A stretch of 64,000 nucleotides of DNA from Brevibacillus_D fluminis_A (GTDB taxonomy: Bacteria; Bacillota; Bacilli; Brevibacillales; Brevibacillaceae): contig NZ_CM125436.1 of NCBI RefSeq assembly GCF_052072235.1, forward strand, positions 5,202,001 through 5,266,000. Direction: 5' to 3'. Every line of letters begins with the position of its first letter. Position 1 is the first letter of the stretch. Both the position numbers and the translations under genes were made by a program. A model generated the notes under the pieces. It had not been told where the DNA came from, searched no databases, and worked only from the letters and a program-made list of their open reading frames with translations. Positions 16,585-25,820 of this stretch are shown here, piece by piece.

Positions 16585-18030
16585 TCACTCCAGGGTAAGC
16601 GCCACGTATTTCAATTCCATATACTCCTCAAGCCCTTGATGCCCGCCCACGCGGCCGATCCCGCTTTCCTTCACACCGCCAAACGGTGTCTGCGGATTGG
16701 CAAGCGAGGTGCCGTTGATCGCCAAATTCCCGACCTGAAGCCCTGCGATCATGCGGAACATCCGCGCCGCATCGCGTGTATAAACGTAGCCCGCCAAGCC
16801 GTATGGCGTGTCGTTGCAGCGTTGCAGCACATCCGCTTCATCGGTGAAGGTAAGAACAGGTGCAACCGGTCCAAAAATCTCGCGCCGCGTCAGCTCCATG
16901 TCGGCATGTACGCCGTCAAGCAAGGTCGGTGCGTAAAAATAACCGTTCCGATAGCCGTCCTCCATGATCCGGTAGCCTCCGGTCACGACCCTGGCTCCCT
17001 TTTCCACCGCGTCATTGACCAGCGTCTCCACTTTATCCAGATAGGACGGGTCGATCATCGGGCCGATGTGGCAGCCCGGCTCCGTTCCGTGCGCCACCTT
17101 CAGCGCCTTGATTCGCTCCGCCAGCTTTTCGACCAATGCCTGATGAATGTCACGGTGGGCATAGATCAGGTTGATGCCGTTGCAGACTTGCCCGCAGTTC
17201 TCGAACTTGTTGCCCATGATGCCGTCCACGGCTTTGTCGAGATCGGCATCGGGAAAAACGACCACCGGGGCGTTGCCGCCAAGCTCCAGCGTCAAGCGCT
17301 GCACATTTTCAGCCGCCTGCCTCATCAAAATCTTGCCGACCGCCGTCGAGCCCGTAAAGGCGATTTTGCGCACGCGCGGGTCGGCCTGCAGCGTGCTGCC
17401 GATCTCAGCCGGATCGCCGGTGACCAGGTTGGCGACACCTGCCGGCAGACCTGTCGCCAACAGATGGCTCACCAGCGCGAGCGCGATCATCGGCGTCTGT
17501 TCCGCAGGCTTCAGCACAAAGCTGCAGCCTGCAGCGAGCGCGGGCGCCACCTTCATCGCGAGAATCGCAGCCGGAAAGTTGGCGGGCGTGATCAAGCCAA
17601 CAACGCCAATCGCCTCGCGGAACACCAGCAGCTGCTGCCCCGGTCGCGACGCCGGAATGATTTCGCCGTAGGCACGTTTGCCCTCCTCCGCATACCAGCG
17701 GATATAAACGGCAACGCCCTCGATCTCGCCGCGCGCTTCATCGAGCGGCTTCCCTTGCTCGAGCGAAAGCAGCTGTGCGAGCGATTCCTTGTCGGCAAGC
17801 ACGCGCTCCGCCCAATCGAGCAGATAGCTTGCGCGCTGTCCGGCCGTCCGTTTGGACCAGGCCGGAAACGCCTGTGCCGCCGCATCGATCGCCCGGCGAG
17901 TCAGCTCCTCGCCGCCATCCGGGACGATCCCGATCACCTCGCCTGTCGCCGGGTTAATCACCTCGCTCGTAGCCGCCAGCTGAACTTTTTCCCCATTGAT
18001 GAATGAAAAATTGTACTTGTCCCCGTACAT
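16585..18030 (-). CDS. NAD(P)-dependent aldehyde dehydrogenase
   Basis: The protein has 481 residues with all catalytic landmarks: Asn151 in ITPANFP, FTGSTAVGK, general base Glu249 in LELGGNAP and nucleophile Cys283 in ENCGQVCNG. It resembles succinate-semialdehyde/lactaldehyde-type dehydrogenases. In this operon it would oxidise an aldehyde, perhaps a gamma-glutamylamino aldehyde, to the acid. It lies between the glutamine-synthetase-like gene (45 bp) and the permease gene (56 bp). Confidence 0.93.
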   Translation of the reverse strand: MYGDKYNFSFINGEKVQLAATSEVINPATGEVIGIVPDGGEELTRRAIDAAAQAFPAWSKRTAGQRASYLLDWAERVLADKESLAQLLSLEQGKPLDEARGEIEGVAVYIRWYAEEGKRAYGEIIPASRPGQQLLVFREAIGVVGLITPANFPAAILAMKVAPALAAGCSFVLKPAEQTPMIALALVSHLLATGLPAGVANLVTGDPAEIGSTLQADPRVRKIAFTGSTAVGKILMRQAAENVQRLTLELGGNAPVVVFPDADLDKAVDGIMGNKFENCGQVCNGINLIYAHRDIHQALVEKLAERIKALKVAHGTEPGCHIGPMIDPSYLDKVETLVNDAVEKGARVVTGGYRIMEDGYRNGYFYAPTLLDGVHADMELTRREIFGPVAPVLTFTDEADVLQRCNDTPYGLAGYVYTRDAARMFRMIAGLQVGNLAINGTSLANPQTPFGGVKESGIGRVGGHQGLEEYMELKYVALTLE

Positions 18031-18075
18031 CCGCTTCTCCTCGCCTCTCTTTCCCTTACATCGATGCGCTTTTTG

Positions 18076-19434
18076 CTAGATAAACTCGAAGTATTTCTTT
18101 CTCTCCCAATCGGTGACTTCCAGGAAGTAGTCGTTCAGTTCATTTTTCGCTGCCGTCAAATAATGCTCAACCACCTCAGCCCCTAAAAGCTGGCGGGCAA
18201 TTTCGCTTTGTTCCAGCTGGTTGATCGCTTCCGCCAGATTGGCCGGGAGACGTTTGACGCCGGGTGCTCGTGAAGCATCGCCTGTCGTCGGCGCGGCGAT
18301 GTCGATCTGGTGCTCGATGCCGTACAGTCCGGAAGCAAGCATCGCGGTCAACACCAAGTAATGGTTCACATCAGAGCCGGGGATGCGGTTTTCGATCCGG
18401 CACGACTTGCCTTTTCCATCCACGCGGAAGGAGGTCGTCCGATTGTCCTCGCCCCATGTCAGCGTGTTCGGCGCGCCGCCTGTGTTGGCCAGCCGCTTGT
18501 ACGAATTGATGTAAGGTGCGTAAAACAGCATCAGCTCAGGCGCGAGCGCCATCATGCCGCCGAGAAAATAGCGGCCGGTGTCTGACAGACGGTACGGATG
18601 GTCCGCGTCGTAAAACAGGTTGGTGCCGTGTTCGTCCCACAGGCTGATATGGGTATGTCCGCTGCTGCCGGAATCGTTCGTGTCATGCTTGGCCATGAAG
18701 GTGGCCATCAGGTTGTTTTGGGCGGCAATCTCTTTGATCGCGTTTTTGTAAAGGGCGGTGCGGTCAGCCATTTCCAGCGCCTCGGCATATTTCACGTTGA
18801 TCTCGATCTGCCCGTTGCCCCACTCGCCTTTGACCGCTTCCAGCGGAATCCCGATCGCCTCCAGATGACGCGCCACCTGCCCCAAAAACCAATCGTCCAC
18901 ATTCAGCCGGTAGATGGAATAATCGATCGGGTACGAGAACAGCGGCTGCAGGTTGCTGAACTGTTTCGCCCGCGCCGAATCTACCGTCTCTTTGAAAATG
19001 TAAAACTCCATTTCCGAGGCTGCGAACGCCCGATAGCCGAGCGCCTCCGCTTTTTTCAGCTGCTTTTTGAGCATGTGCCGCGGAGCGATGCTCACCTCGG
19101 AGCCGTCCTTGTTGTAAATGTCGCCGAGCACAATCGCATTTTTCGGAATCCACGGATAATCGCGCAGCGTGCTTATGTCAGGTACGACTTTCATGTCATG
19201 CAGGCCTGTATCAAAATTGCAAAACGCGTAATTTTCTGCAAATTTCAAGCTGACATCCCAAATGAAGTTGATCGCGCACGTATGAATGCCGTCCTGCCCA
19301 TCGTCCAAAAAGAACCGCGCCGGCATCTTTTTGCCGAACAGCTTCCCCTGCATGTCGACGCCGGCTACGGTGATCATATCGATCTCGCCGTTTTGGACAC
19401 GGTCTTTCAGTTGCTCCAGGTCAATTTTTCCCAT
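18076..19434 (-). CDS. Glutamine synthetase-like gamma-glutamylamine synthetase
   Basis: The protein has 452 residues of GS family III-like type (PuuA/GlnA3/GlnA4). N-terminal beta-grasp: VAGVDMQGKLFGKKMPARFF. ATP/metal motifs: ASEMEFYIF, GEWGNGQIEIN and FMAKHDTNDSGSSGHTHIS. C-terminal: PGVKRLPANLAEAI. The Asp50' loop of true ammonium-using GS is not evident, and the neighbours are catabolic, so ligation of glutamate to an amine is more likely than ammonia assimilation. ATG 19434 is preferred because GGAGG lies 11 bases upstream; ATG 19443 is too close to it. Confidence 0.87.
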   Translation of the reverse strand: MGKIDLEQLKDRVQNGEIDMITVAGVDMQGKLFGKKMPARFFLDDGQDGIHTCAINFIWDVSLKFAENYAFCNFDTGLHDMKVVPDISTLRDYPWIPKNAIVLGDIYNKDGSEVSIAPRHMLKKQLKKAEALGYRAFAASEMEFYIFKETVDSARAKQFSNLQPLFSYPIDYSIYRLNVDDWFLGQVARHLEAIGIPLEAVKGEWGNGQIEINVKYAEALEMADRTALYKNAIKEIAAQNNLMATFMAKHDTNDSGSSGHTHISLWDEHGTNLFYDADHPYRLSDTGRYFLGGMMALAPELMLFYAPYINSYKRLANTGGAPNTLTWGEDNRTTSFRVDGKGKSCRIENRIPGSDVNHYLVLTAMLASGLYGIEHQIDIAAPTTGDASRAPGVKRLPANLAEAINQLEQSEIARQLLGAEVVEHYLTAAKNELNDYFLEVTDWERKKYFEFI

Positions 19435-19470
19435 CGCGTTCATTCCCTCCGTTCTGCAAAAATGGCAGGC

Positions 19471-20232
19471 TTAGTGAATGGTCCAGCCGCCGTCGACAAC
19501 CAGCGTGCTGCCCGTAATGTAATCGGCATCATCCGTTGCGAGGAACACGACCGCATTGGCGACATCCTGCGGCTTGCCTACGCGCTTGACAGGCACCCGA
19601 TCGAGAATCCACTGCTTGACTTCCGGAATCGCCAGCCCTTTTTCCGTAAACGGCGTCTGCACTACGCCGGGAGCTACGGCATTCACGGTGATCCCGTGGG
19701 AGGAAAGCTCCAATGCGGTCGCTTTGGTCAGCATGTGCAGGCCGCCTTTGGACGAGTTGTAATGCGGCTGGCAGCTGCCGCTGCTGGAGACGACGCGATG
19801 CGCTTCCACCGACGTGATATTGATGATCCGCCCGCCTTGGCCGGCCTTGATCATTTCTTTGGCGACCGCCTGCGAGCAGAGGAACGGCGCTTTCAAATTC
19901 ACGTTGTGCACCCGATCCCACTCCTCTTCGCCCAGTTCAAGAAACGGCGTGAAGGCCACGATCCCCGCGTTGTTGACCAGAATGTCGATCTTGCCCAGCT
20001 CACGGATCGTTTGCGCGACCATGTTTTCCACTTCTTCCTTCTTGGTTACATCCACCTTGACGACCATCGCCTTGCTGCCTTCCGACGCGAGCGCGATCGT
20101 CTCGTGCGCGCCTGCTTCGTTCATGTCCGCCACGACGACGGTTGCCCCCTCCTCAAACATGCGCAGGGCAATCGCGCGCCCATTCCCCGAACCTGCTCCT
20201 GTGACAATCGCCACTTTATTTTTCAGTTTCAT
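19471..20232 (-). CDS. Short-chain dehydrogenase/reductase
   Basis: The protein has 253 residues: VTGAGSGNGRAIAL (NAD(P) loop), NNAG, catalytic Ser in INITSVEAHRV and the catalytic Tyr/Lys in HYNSSKGG. The stretch after SS is longer than usual (VVSSSGSCQPHYN). It is a classical dehydrogenase of the alcohol-oxidising type. Its start overlaps the end of the upstream M20 gene by 17 bp, which indicates translational coupling. In the operon it could oxidise a gamma-glutamylated alcohol to the aldehyde. Confidence 0.92.
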   Translation of the reverse strand: MKLKNKVAIVTGAGSGNGRAIALRMFEEGATVVVADMNEAGAHETIALASEGSKAMVVKVDVTKKEEVENMVAQTIRELGKIDILVNNAGIVAFTPFLELGEEEWDRVHNVNLKAPFLCSQAVAKEMIKAGQGGRIINITSVEAHRVVSSSGSCQPHYNSSKGGLHMLTKATALELSSHGITVNAVAPGVVQTPFTEKGLAIPEVKQWILDRVPVKRVGKPQDVANAVVFLATDDADYITGSTLVVDGGWTIH

Positions 20233-21322
20233 GCAAAATCATCCTTTCATCGATGTTGGTGATAAACCGGTTCAAAATTCGTTGGTACAAATACAGCGAA
20301 TCAATGTCGACAAATTCGTCGGGGCCATGATGATTGGCACCGATCGGACCGAATTCGACGGCAGGTATCGCATGACGGGCATAGTAGCGCGTGTCGGCTG
20401 AACCGTCCTGACCGAACAATCGGATCGATGACCCTGCAAGCTCGCTCGTCGTCTGCTGAAGCAGCCGCACAAACCGGTCGTTCTCATCCGTCTGCACCGG
20501 CGCTCCCTGCTGCAGCACCGTTACCTTTGCATCGGATGCTGCCTGCCGGATTTGGCCGAGGATGCGATCCACATCCTGATTGGGCAAATAGCGAATATCC
20601 AGATAAAAGGCGCAATGATCCGGCACCTGGTTGATCGCCCCGCCGCCCGCCACTTTGGCCAGGTTGAAGGAAGGCTTGGGAAAAAACGTGCTGCTCGCCT
20701 GCAAAAACTCCAGCTGCTCAATCCGCTTGTATGTCTCAAACGCGTGTGTGATCGCGTTTTTGCCCAGCCACGGACGGCTTCCATGCGCGGCAATGCCGCT
20801 CGTTTCCACCAAAAGCTGCAAAACGCCTTTTGCCTGCACGGCGATCTGGAGATTGGTCGGTTCGCCGCAGATGACGAAATCGCCGCGCGCTCCCTCCTCC
20901 ACCAAAAAACCTGTGCCATGCGCGCCGCCGGTCTCTTCATCCGGGACAAGCTGCAGCATGACCTGGCAGGATGCATTCTGCTTGGCTGCGTCTGCGGTCG
21001 CGACCATCATCGCAGCGACTGCCCCCAGCATGTCGTAGCTGCCGCGCCCGAACAGCTTGCCCGCTTCTACGCGCGGAATGAAGTCGGCCTCTTCTCCTGG
21101 CACCACATCCAGATGGCCATTCAGGATCAGCGTTTTGCCGCTGTCAGACTGCCCTGCGGTCGCAACGACGCTTTTCAGCCCCTTGTTTTCCACAACCTTG
21201 ACGCTGAGCCCTTGCTTCCGCAACCAGTTCGCGCAATATTCTGCCGATTTGTTGACCGCTTCCCTGCTCGTGTTTTTCATGCGAATGAGATCGCTGGCTA
21301 GCGGGATGAGGGATTCCTCCAT
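20216..21322 (-). CDS. M20 family metallopeptidase/amidohydrolase
   Basis: The protein has 368 residues of ArgE/DapE/carboxypeptidase G2 type. Metal motifs: NGHLDVVP, RGSYDMLGA (bridging Asp) and VPDEETGG (catalytic Glu), with HG in NHHGPDEFVD near the end. The lid domain has IAAHGSRPWLGKNA. Such enzymes hydrolyse N-acyl or gamma-glutamyl amides. It is the first gene behind a sigma-54 promoter and could release glutamate at the end of the proposed pathway. ATG 21322 lies 8 bases after AAAGGAGG. Confidence 0.9.
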   Translation of the reverse strand: MEESLIPLASDLIRMKNTSREAVNKSAEYCANWLRKQGLSVKVVENKGLKSVVATAGQSDSGKTLILNGHLDVVPGEEADFIPRVEAGKLFGRGSYDMLGAVAAMMVATADAAKQNASCQVMLQLVPDEETGGAHGTGFLVEEGARGDFVICGEPTNLQIAVQAKGVLQLLVETSGIAAHGSRPWLGKNAITHAFETYKRIEQLEFLQASSTFFPKPSFNLAKVAGGGAINQVPDHCAFYLDIRYLPNQDVDRILGQIRQAASDAKVTVLQQGAPVQTDENDRFVRLLQQTTSELAGSSIRLFGQDGSADTRYYARHAIPAVEFGPIGANHHGPDEFVDIDSLYLYQRILNRFITNIDERMILHETEK

Positions 21323-21398
21323 CACACCCACCTCCTTTGCTTTCTTGTCGTCCCAAAAACGACATCCTCACCTTTGGGAAACGTTGCGGAGATGATTG

Positions 21399-21415
21399 TG
21401 CAAAAGTTGTGCCAA
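21399..21415 (-). promoter_or_regulatory. Sigma-54 (-24/-12) promoter
   Basis: The minus strand reads TTGGCACAACTTTTGCA, with GG of TGGCAC and GC of TTGCA at the required 10-bp distance. It is an excellent match to TGGCAC-N5-TTGCA. It lies about 77 bp upstream of the M20 gene, downstream of a sigma-54 activator gene on the same strand. Confidence 0.9.
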
Positions 21416-21431
21416 GTCGATCAAAACGATG

Positions 21432-21482
21432 ATTTGCCGCAATATGGCCGGATGCCGCCGGATTCTTTTCGCCACGGCAAAT
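21432..21482. promoter_or_regulatory. Candidate upstream activator sites
   Basis: ATTTGCCG (21432-21439) and CGGCAAAT (21475-21482) form a perfect 8-bp inverted pair, 43 bp apart centre to centre (about four helical turns). They lie 17-67 bp upstream of the sigma-54 promoter, where an enhancer-binding protein is expected, although closer than the usual 80-150 bp. Confidence 0.45.
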
Positions 21483-21541
21483 GGAGAAAGACACAAAAAG
21501 AAAACGGGATAAACAGGTCGATATTATCCCATTCATCCCAT

Positions 21542-23578
21542 TTATCCAGTTCCATTTCGTACTTTTTGGAACCCGCTTGGGGTTAACCGGCACCCTGCCC
21601 GTCCCGCCGCAACTTCCACATAGCCGGCGTCACGCAATTTGTCGATCGTTTTTCTCACTTCATTTTCGGAAATCATCAGCCCTTTTTCTTTGACTGCCGC
21701 CACGATCGCCCGCCTGCCGGCGTTTTTGCCCGCCGCCTTCGCGTGGTGAATGATTTCCAAAACGAGCTGCTCGACGCGGATTCCCGCCGCCTGTACAGAC
21801 ACCATCTGCTCCAGCGCCCCCGCGTGAGATCGTGCAACCGCCGCCGATTCGTCCGTATACATCGGCAAATCCTCGACCGTCAGATGGCCATCATTCATGA
21901 AGGCGATGTACTCCATCGTGTTCTCCAGCTCCCGCACATTGCCTGGCCAATGGTAGCGCCGCAGCGCTTCGTGGATTGGTTCCAGCCCCTCCTGATTGGC
22001 CCCGCGCCGTTCGAGAAAATAGGCGGCAAGCAGCGGGATGTCCTCGCGGCGCTCCCGCAGCGGCGGTACCTCGAGCTGCAAAATTTTCAGGCGGTAATAC
22101 AAATCGTCGCGGAATTTGCCTTCTGCGACCATGCGCGCCAGATTGCGGTTGGTCGCTGCGATGATGCGGACATCGACCGGCATCAGCCGCGTTCCCCCTA
22201 CTTTGAGCACTTCCTTTTGCTGCAGCACCCGCAAGAGCCTGCTCTGCATGTTGGGCGAAATGTCGCCGATTTCGTCCAAAAAAATCGTACCCTTGTGCGC
22301 CTGCTCGAACAGGCCTGGCTTCCCGCCCTTTTTCGCTCCCGTAAAGGCGCCTTCCTCGTAGCCGAACAGCTCGCTTTCGAGCAGATTGTCCGGCAATGCA
22401 CTGCAATTGACCGCCACGAATGGGTAGCCCGCACGCTGTGAGGCACGGTGGATCGCATGCGCGAACAGCTCCTTGCCTGTCCCGCTTTCGCCCAGAATCA
22501 GCACGCTCAAGTCGCTCTTCGCCATTTTTTCGGCGCGTGCAACCACCTTCATCATGTTTTGCGAGACGGTGATCAAGTCGCCAAAGGAGTAGCGTGCCTC
22601 ATAGCCTTTGGCCTGAAGCCGCAGCTTGAGTTCCAGCTCCTCCACCTTTTTCGCTGCCCGCAGCGTCAGCACGCCGCCGGTCACATGGCCATTTTCGATG
22701 ATGTGCTGGCGGTTCATCAGAATCTTCTGCTTTTTGATGTGAACGAGGCAGTCCTTCCACTCCTCCACGAACGTCATCGGGTCTACGCCCTCCCGATGCA
22801 GAAGCCCTTCCACCGTGAATTTTTGCGCGTCCTCGGACGTGCAGCCGAAAATCGTTTCCGCCGCCCGGTTGAACAACGTAATCGTGCCGTCATGATCGTA
22901 GGCGATCACGCCGTCCTGCACCATGTTGAGCGTCCGCTGCAAAATCGTCTTCATGTGCAAAAGCCCCTGAAGCGTAAACTGGATGCCCTGGCTGCGGGTC
23001 ACGATCTTGTCGGCGTAACGCGAGAGCATCGTGCGGGTTTCGTTGTTCAGCAGCTGGAACTGGGTCAAAATGTCGACCAAGGTGCTGACGTCCACGACCC
23101 GCTCATCGATGTCGATCACCTGCTGAATGAACGGCGGCACGAGTTCCGGCTCTCCCGGAGTGATCGCCACCGTTGACGCTTCCCACGCAGCCGCGCCCGG
23201 AAAATAGGGATACAGCTCGATGTGACCGGCCCCCAATTCGCGCAACAAGGCGATGGTTTCTTCCGCCGAGTCCCTTTCATCATTGACAACAAGCAGCTTG
23301 CTCCCCGACGGGATCGCCATCACCTTCTCCAAACTTTTGCGCAAAAGCGTCCGCCTGATGACAAAGATGACCGTCCCCGTCTTGATGCGCGGTGCGATGT
23401 GACGCGTGAAGATGGTCTGCGTGCTGATCAGCACCATATGGAAGTCATCCTTGTTTTCCATCCATTCATGCATGGAAAAACCGATGAACGTAATCAATTC
23501 GCCCAAAATCGCATTCAATTGGCCTGCGATGGCGCCCGCGGTCTTCTTGGAACCCGCGATGATCGCCACTTTCCTCAT
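21542..23578 (-). CDS. Sigma-54-dependent transcriptional activator (PrpR-like) with winged-helix C-terminus
   Basis: The protein has 678 residues. The N-terminal part (about 1-180) resembles PrpR/RocR-like sensor regions. A PAS domain (about 215-300, DGVIAYDHDGTITLFN) follows. The AAA+ domain (about 340-570) has Walker A GESGTGKE, the sigma-54 contact loop GAFTGA, Walker B GTIFLDEIGD and the arginine-finger region. The C-terminus is not the usual Fis-type helix: ISENEVRKTIDKLRDAGYVE followed by LTPSG looks like a winged helix. ATG 23578 has only a distant GGGAG, so the start is less sure. It should activate the downstream operon. Confidence 0.9.
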   Translation of the reverse strand: MRKVAIIAGSKKTAGAIAGQLNAILGELITFIGFSMHEWMENKDDFHMVLISTQTIFTRHIAPRIKTGTVIFVIRRTLLRKSLEKVMAIPSGSKLLVVNDERDSAEETIALLRELGAGHIELYPYFPGAAAWEASTVAITPGEPELVPPFIQQVIDIDERVVDVSTLVDILTQFQLLNNETRTMLSRYADKIVTRSQGIQFTLQGLLHMKTILQRTLNMVQDGVIAYDHDGTITLFNRAAETIFGCTSEDAQKFTVEGLLHREGVDPMTFVEEWKDCLVHIKKQKILMNRQHIIENGHVTGGVLTLRAAKKVEELELKLRLQAKGYEARYSFGDLITVSQNMMKVVARAEKMAKSDLSVLILGESGTGKELFAHAIHRASQRAGYPFVAVNCSALPDNLLESELFGYEEGAFTGAKKGGKPGLFEQAHKGTIFLDEIGDISPNMQSRLLRVLQQKEVLKVGGTRLMPVDVRIIAATNRNLARMVAEGKFRDDLYYRLKILQLEVPPLRERREDIPLLAAYFLERRGANQEGLEPIHEALRRYHWPGNVRELENTMEYIAFMNDGHLTVEDLPMYTDESAAVARSHAGALEQMVSVQAAGIRVEQLVLEIIHHAKAAGKNAGRRAIVAAVKEKGLMISENEVRKTIDKLRDAGYVEVAAGRAGCRLTPSGFQKVRNGTG

Positions 23579-23762
23579 ACAGTCACCGATAGGAACTCCC
23601 CCCTGTCCAAAAGTTAACCTCCTTCCATTATCGTTCTTTTTCAAACTTTTCGAAAGTATTTTTCGACATCTTCGTCTTATGACACGCCAATATATGACAA
23701 TCATTGGCATTATTTTTGCTTATTTATCACTGCATCATGATTTTGTCAAAGGAGTGTCGAGC

Positions 23763-25505
23763 ATGTCACGCAAGCAGTTGTTCCGCTTTTCTTTTTTCGG
23801 CAAAAATCTGGCGTTGTCGAGCGTCACCATTTTGCTGATGGGCATCATCCTCAGCCTGACCAGCTATTATGTGCAGCAGTCGTTTTTGATGCGAAACCTT
23901 GATGGACAAGCCAAAGGGTTCGCCTCTTACGCCAAAGGGGAACTGGCAGCGGCTGATGTCAAAGCTGCGCTCACCGACCACGACCCCGCGTCTCCCCTTC
24001 AGGCAAAACTGACCGCTCAGTTGGACCGGATGTCCAAGGATAACCCCAACATTGCCCAAGGCTATCTGTTTGGCGCCGAGCTGACCGACGACAACAAAAA
24101 CTTGACGGTTGCCATCCCGACCCATGTGCAGGAAGCCGGCTACAAGCTCGGCGTGATGTTCGAGCAGGTGCCGCAATGGGTGAGTGCCTACAAGCAAATG
24201 ATGGTGACGAAGGAAGCCGTGAACACCGGGACGTACACCGACTCATACGGCACCTGGATCTCGATCCTTCAGCCCGTCATGGATGAAAACAATCAGGTCA
24301 TCGCCGTTTTCGGCATCGACATGGACGCCAGCATCATGACGCGCAGCCGCAACGATCTGCTGTTCTGGCTGGCTGTCATCTTCCTGCTGTCGTTTAGCGG
24401 CGTCTTCCTTTTGCAATTTTCGTTTTTGCGCCGCTTCCTGCGCCCGCTGCGGGCGATTTTTGCAGCCGTCGGAAAAATGAACGACGGCCACCTGGACGTA
24501 GAGGTGGAAGTTTCCTCCAAAGATGAGCTTGGGCAATTGGCAACCCGGTTGAACAACGTCATCGCCTTGTGGCGCACGATCATTACAGGCGTGCAGCAGC
24601 ACGCGTTCCAGGCAGCGGCATCTGCGAGCGAGCTTGCCACCCGCGTGGAAGAGAGCACTGGCGCGATCCACAAAATGTCGGGCACCATCCAGGAACTGGC
24701 TGGCAGCACGGATACACAGTCGCAATCAGCGAATGAAAATGCCCGCGCCATGACCGAAATGTCGATCGGCATCCAGCGAATTGCGGAAAGCTCCGCGCAG
24801 GTGGCGGAATCGTCGCAGGAGATGGCAGACGAAGCGGAGCATGGCAACGGCTCGATTCATCAGGTCGTGGAGCAAATGAATGCGATCAGCCAGTCGGTAG
24901 CGCTCTCGCAGTCTGTCGTCACCTCGCTTTCCGCCAGGTCACAGGAAATCGGCAGCATCGTCAATGTCATTACGGACATCGCCGCCCAAACCAACCTGCT
25001 CGCCCTCAATGCCGCCATCGAAGCGGCGCGGGCCGGCGAGCAAGGCAAAGGCTTCGCGGTCGTCGCCGATGAAGTGCGGAAGCTGGCGGAGCAATCGGCC
25101 CGCTCCACGGCGCAAATCACCAGTCTGATTCAGGAAATCCAGGCGGACACCAGCAAAGCCGTGCAGGCGATGGCGGCTGGCGCCGTGGTGGTCGAAACGG
25201 GCATGCGCGTCGCGCGCGAGGCTGGCGATGCATTTCGGCATATTCGGGAGGCGACCCAGCATGTCGCTTTGCAGGTGCAGGATGTGTCGGCGGTCTCCGA
25301 GCAGATGTCGGCCAGCTCGGAGCAGGTTTCCGCTACGGTCACGCAGCTGGCGACGATTTCCAAAGATTCGGCGGATCACTTGTCGCTCGTGGCTCGCTCG
25401 ACACGGGAGCAGCTGGATTCGCTGGAGAGGATGTCGGCGTCTGCGCGCAGGCTTGATGAGATGGCGGCGGAACTTAGGGGGATTGTGATGCGGTTTACGG
25501 TTTGA
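23763..25505 (+). CDS. Methyl-accepting chemotaxis protein
   Basis: The protein has 580 residues. Membrane helix 1 is near 18-38, an extracytoplasmic Cache-like sensor covers about 40-190 (GTWISILQPVMDENNQVIAV near its end), and helix 2 is near 200-225. HAMP follows (RPLRAIF...DELGQLATRLN), then a signalling coiled coil with the highly conserved tip IEAARAGEQGKGFAVVADEV. ATG 23763 lies 8 bases after AAAGGAG. It is divergent from the sigma-54 activator gene; whether it senses the same compound is unknown. Repeat copy D follows within 20 bp of its stop. Confidence 0.93.
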   Translation: MSRKQLFRFSFFGKNLALSSVTILLMGIILSLTSYYVQQSFLMRNLDGQAKGFASYAKGELAAADVKAALTDHDPASPLQAKLTAQLDRMSKDNPNIAQGYLFGAELTDDNKNLTVAIPTHVQEAGYKLGVMFEQVPQWVSAYKQMMVTKEAVNTGTYTDSYGTWISILQPVMDENNQVIAVFGIDMDASIMTRSRNDLLFWLAVIFLLSFSGVFLLQFSFLRRFLRPLRAIFAAVGKMNDGHLDVEVEVSSKDELGQLATRLNNVIALWRTIITGVQQHAFQAAASASELATRVEESTGAIHKMSGTIQELAGSTDTQSQSANENARAMTEMSIGIQRIAESSAQVAESSQEMADEAEHGNGSIHQVVEQMNAISQSVALSQSVVTSLSARSQEIGSIVNVITDIAAQTNLLALNAAIEAARAGEQGKGFAVVADEVRKLAEQSARSTAQITSLIQEIQADTSKAVQAMAAGAVVVETGMRVAREAGDAFRHIREATQHVALQVQDVSAVSEQMSASSEQVSATVTQLATISKDSADHLSLVARSTREQLDSLERMSASARRLDEMAAELRGIVMRFTV

Positions 25506-25523
25506 GTTTTTGGCTGGCTGTAG

Positions 25524-25762
25524 TGCAGGTACCGGGATTTTTGGAAAAAGCTCCACGGCCGCTGTTGACTGGGCCAGCTGGGGGATTCACTGTACGACTC
25601 CGCAGAAAAACAGAACCGCGCCCAAAAGCCACTCGCTGCGCGGCGGGTGTTTCTCATGGATGATGTTGGGCGCGAAAGATCGTTCCGTTTTTCTGCTGCG
25701 TCTCGGTCGGCCCTGTCAAAGGCTTGCGTTCCGCTTTTTCCAAAAATCCCTTGGCTGCGGCG
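25524..25762. repeat. Long nested inverted repeat, copy D
   Basis: Outer arms GGGATTTTTGGAAAAAGC (25534) and GCTTTTTCCAAAAATCCC (to 25750) are exact complements and 217 bp apart end to end. Inner arm AAAACAGAACCGCG against GTTCCGTTTTTCTG. Core CACTCGCTGCGCGGCGG. It lies between the convergent chemoreceptor and deacetylase genes and has the same orientation as the other copies. Confidence 0.88.
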
Positions 25763-25766
25763 TGTA

Positions 25767-25820
25767 AAAAAAAGCATCCCAATCCGCTCTATTTTGCGTG
25801 GATCGGGATGCTTTTTTTAG
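25767..25820. terminator. Bidirectional terminator
   Basis: AAAAAAGCATCCCAATCC pairs almost fully with GGATCGGGATGCTTTTTT. On the minus strand it overlaps the stop codon of the deacetylase gene; on the plus strand it could end read-through from repeat D. Confidence 0.85.

Noticed and set aside
18076..19434. A second housekeeping glutamine synthetase
   Set aside because: The catabolic neighbours, the sigma-54 promoter and the PuuA-like sequence argue for a gamma-glutamylamine ligase rather than ammonium assimilation.
23679..23708. GCCAAT...ATTGGC inverted repeat upstream of the chemoreceptor gene as an operator
   Set aside because: The arms are only 6 bp and 11 bp apart; such pairs occur by chance in a region of this size.
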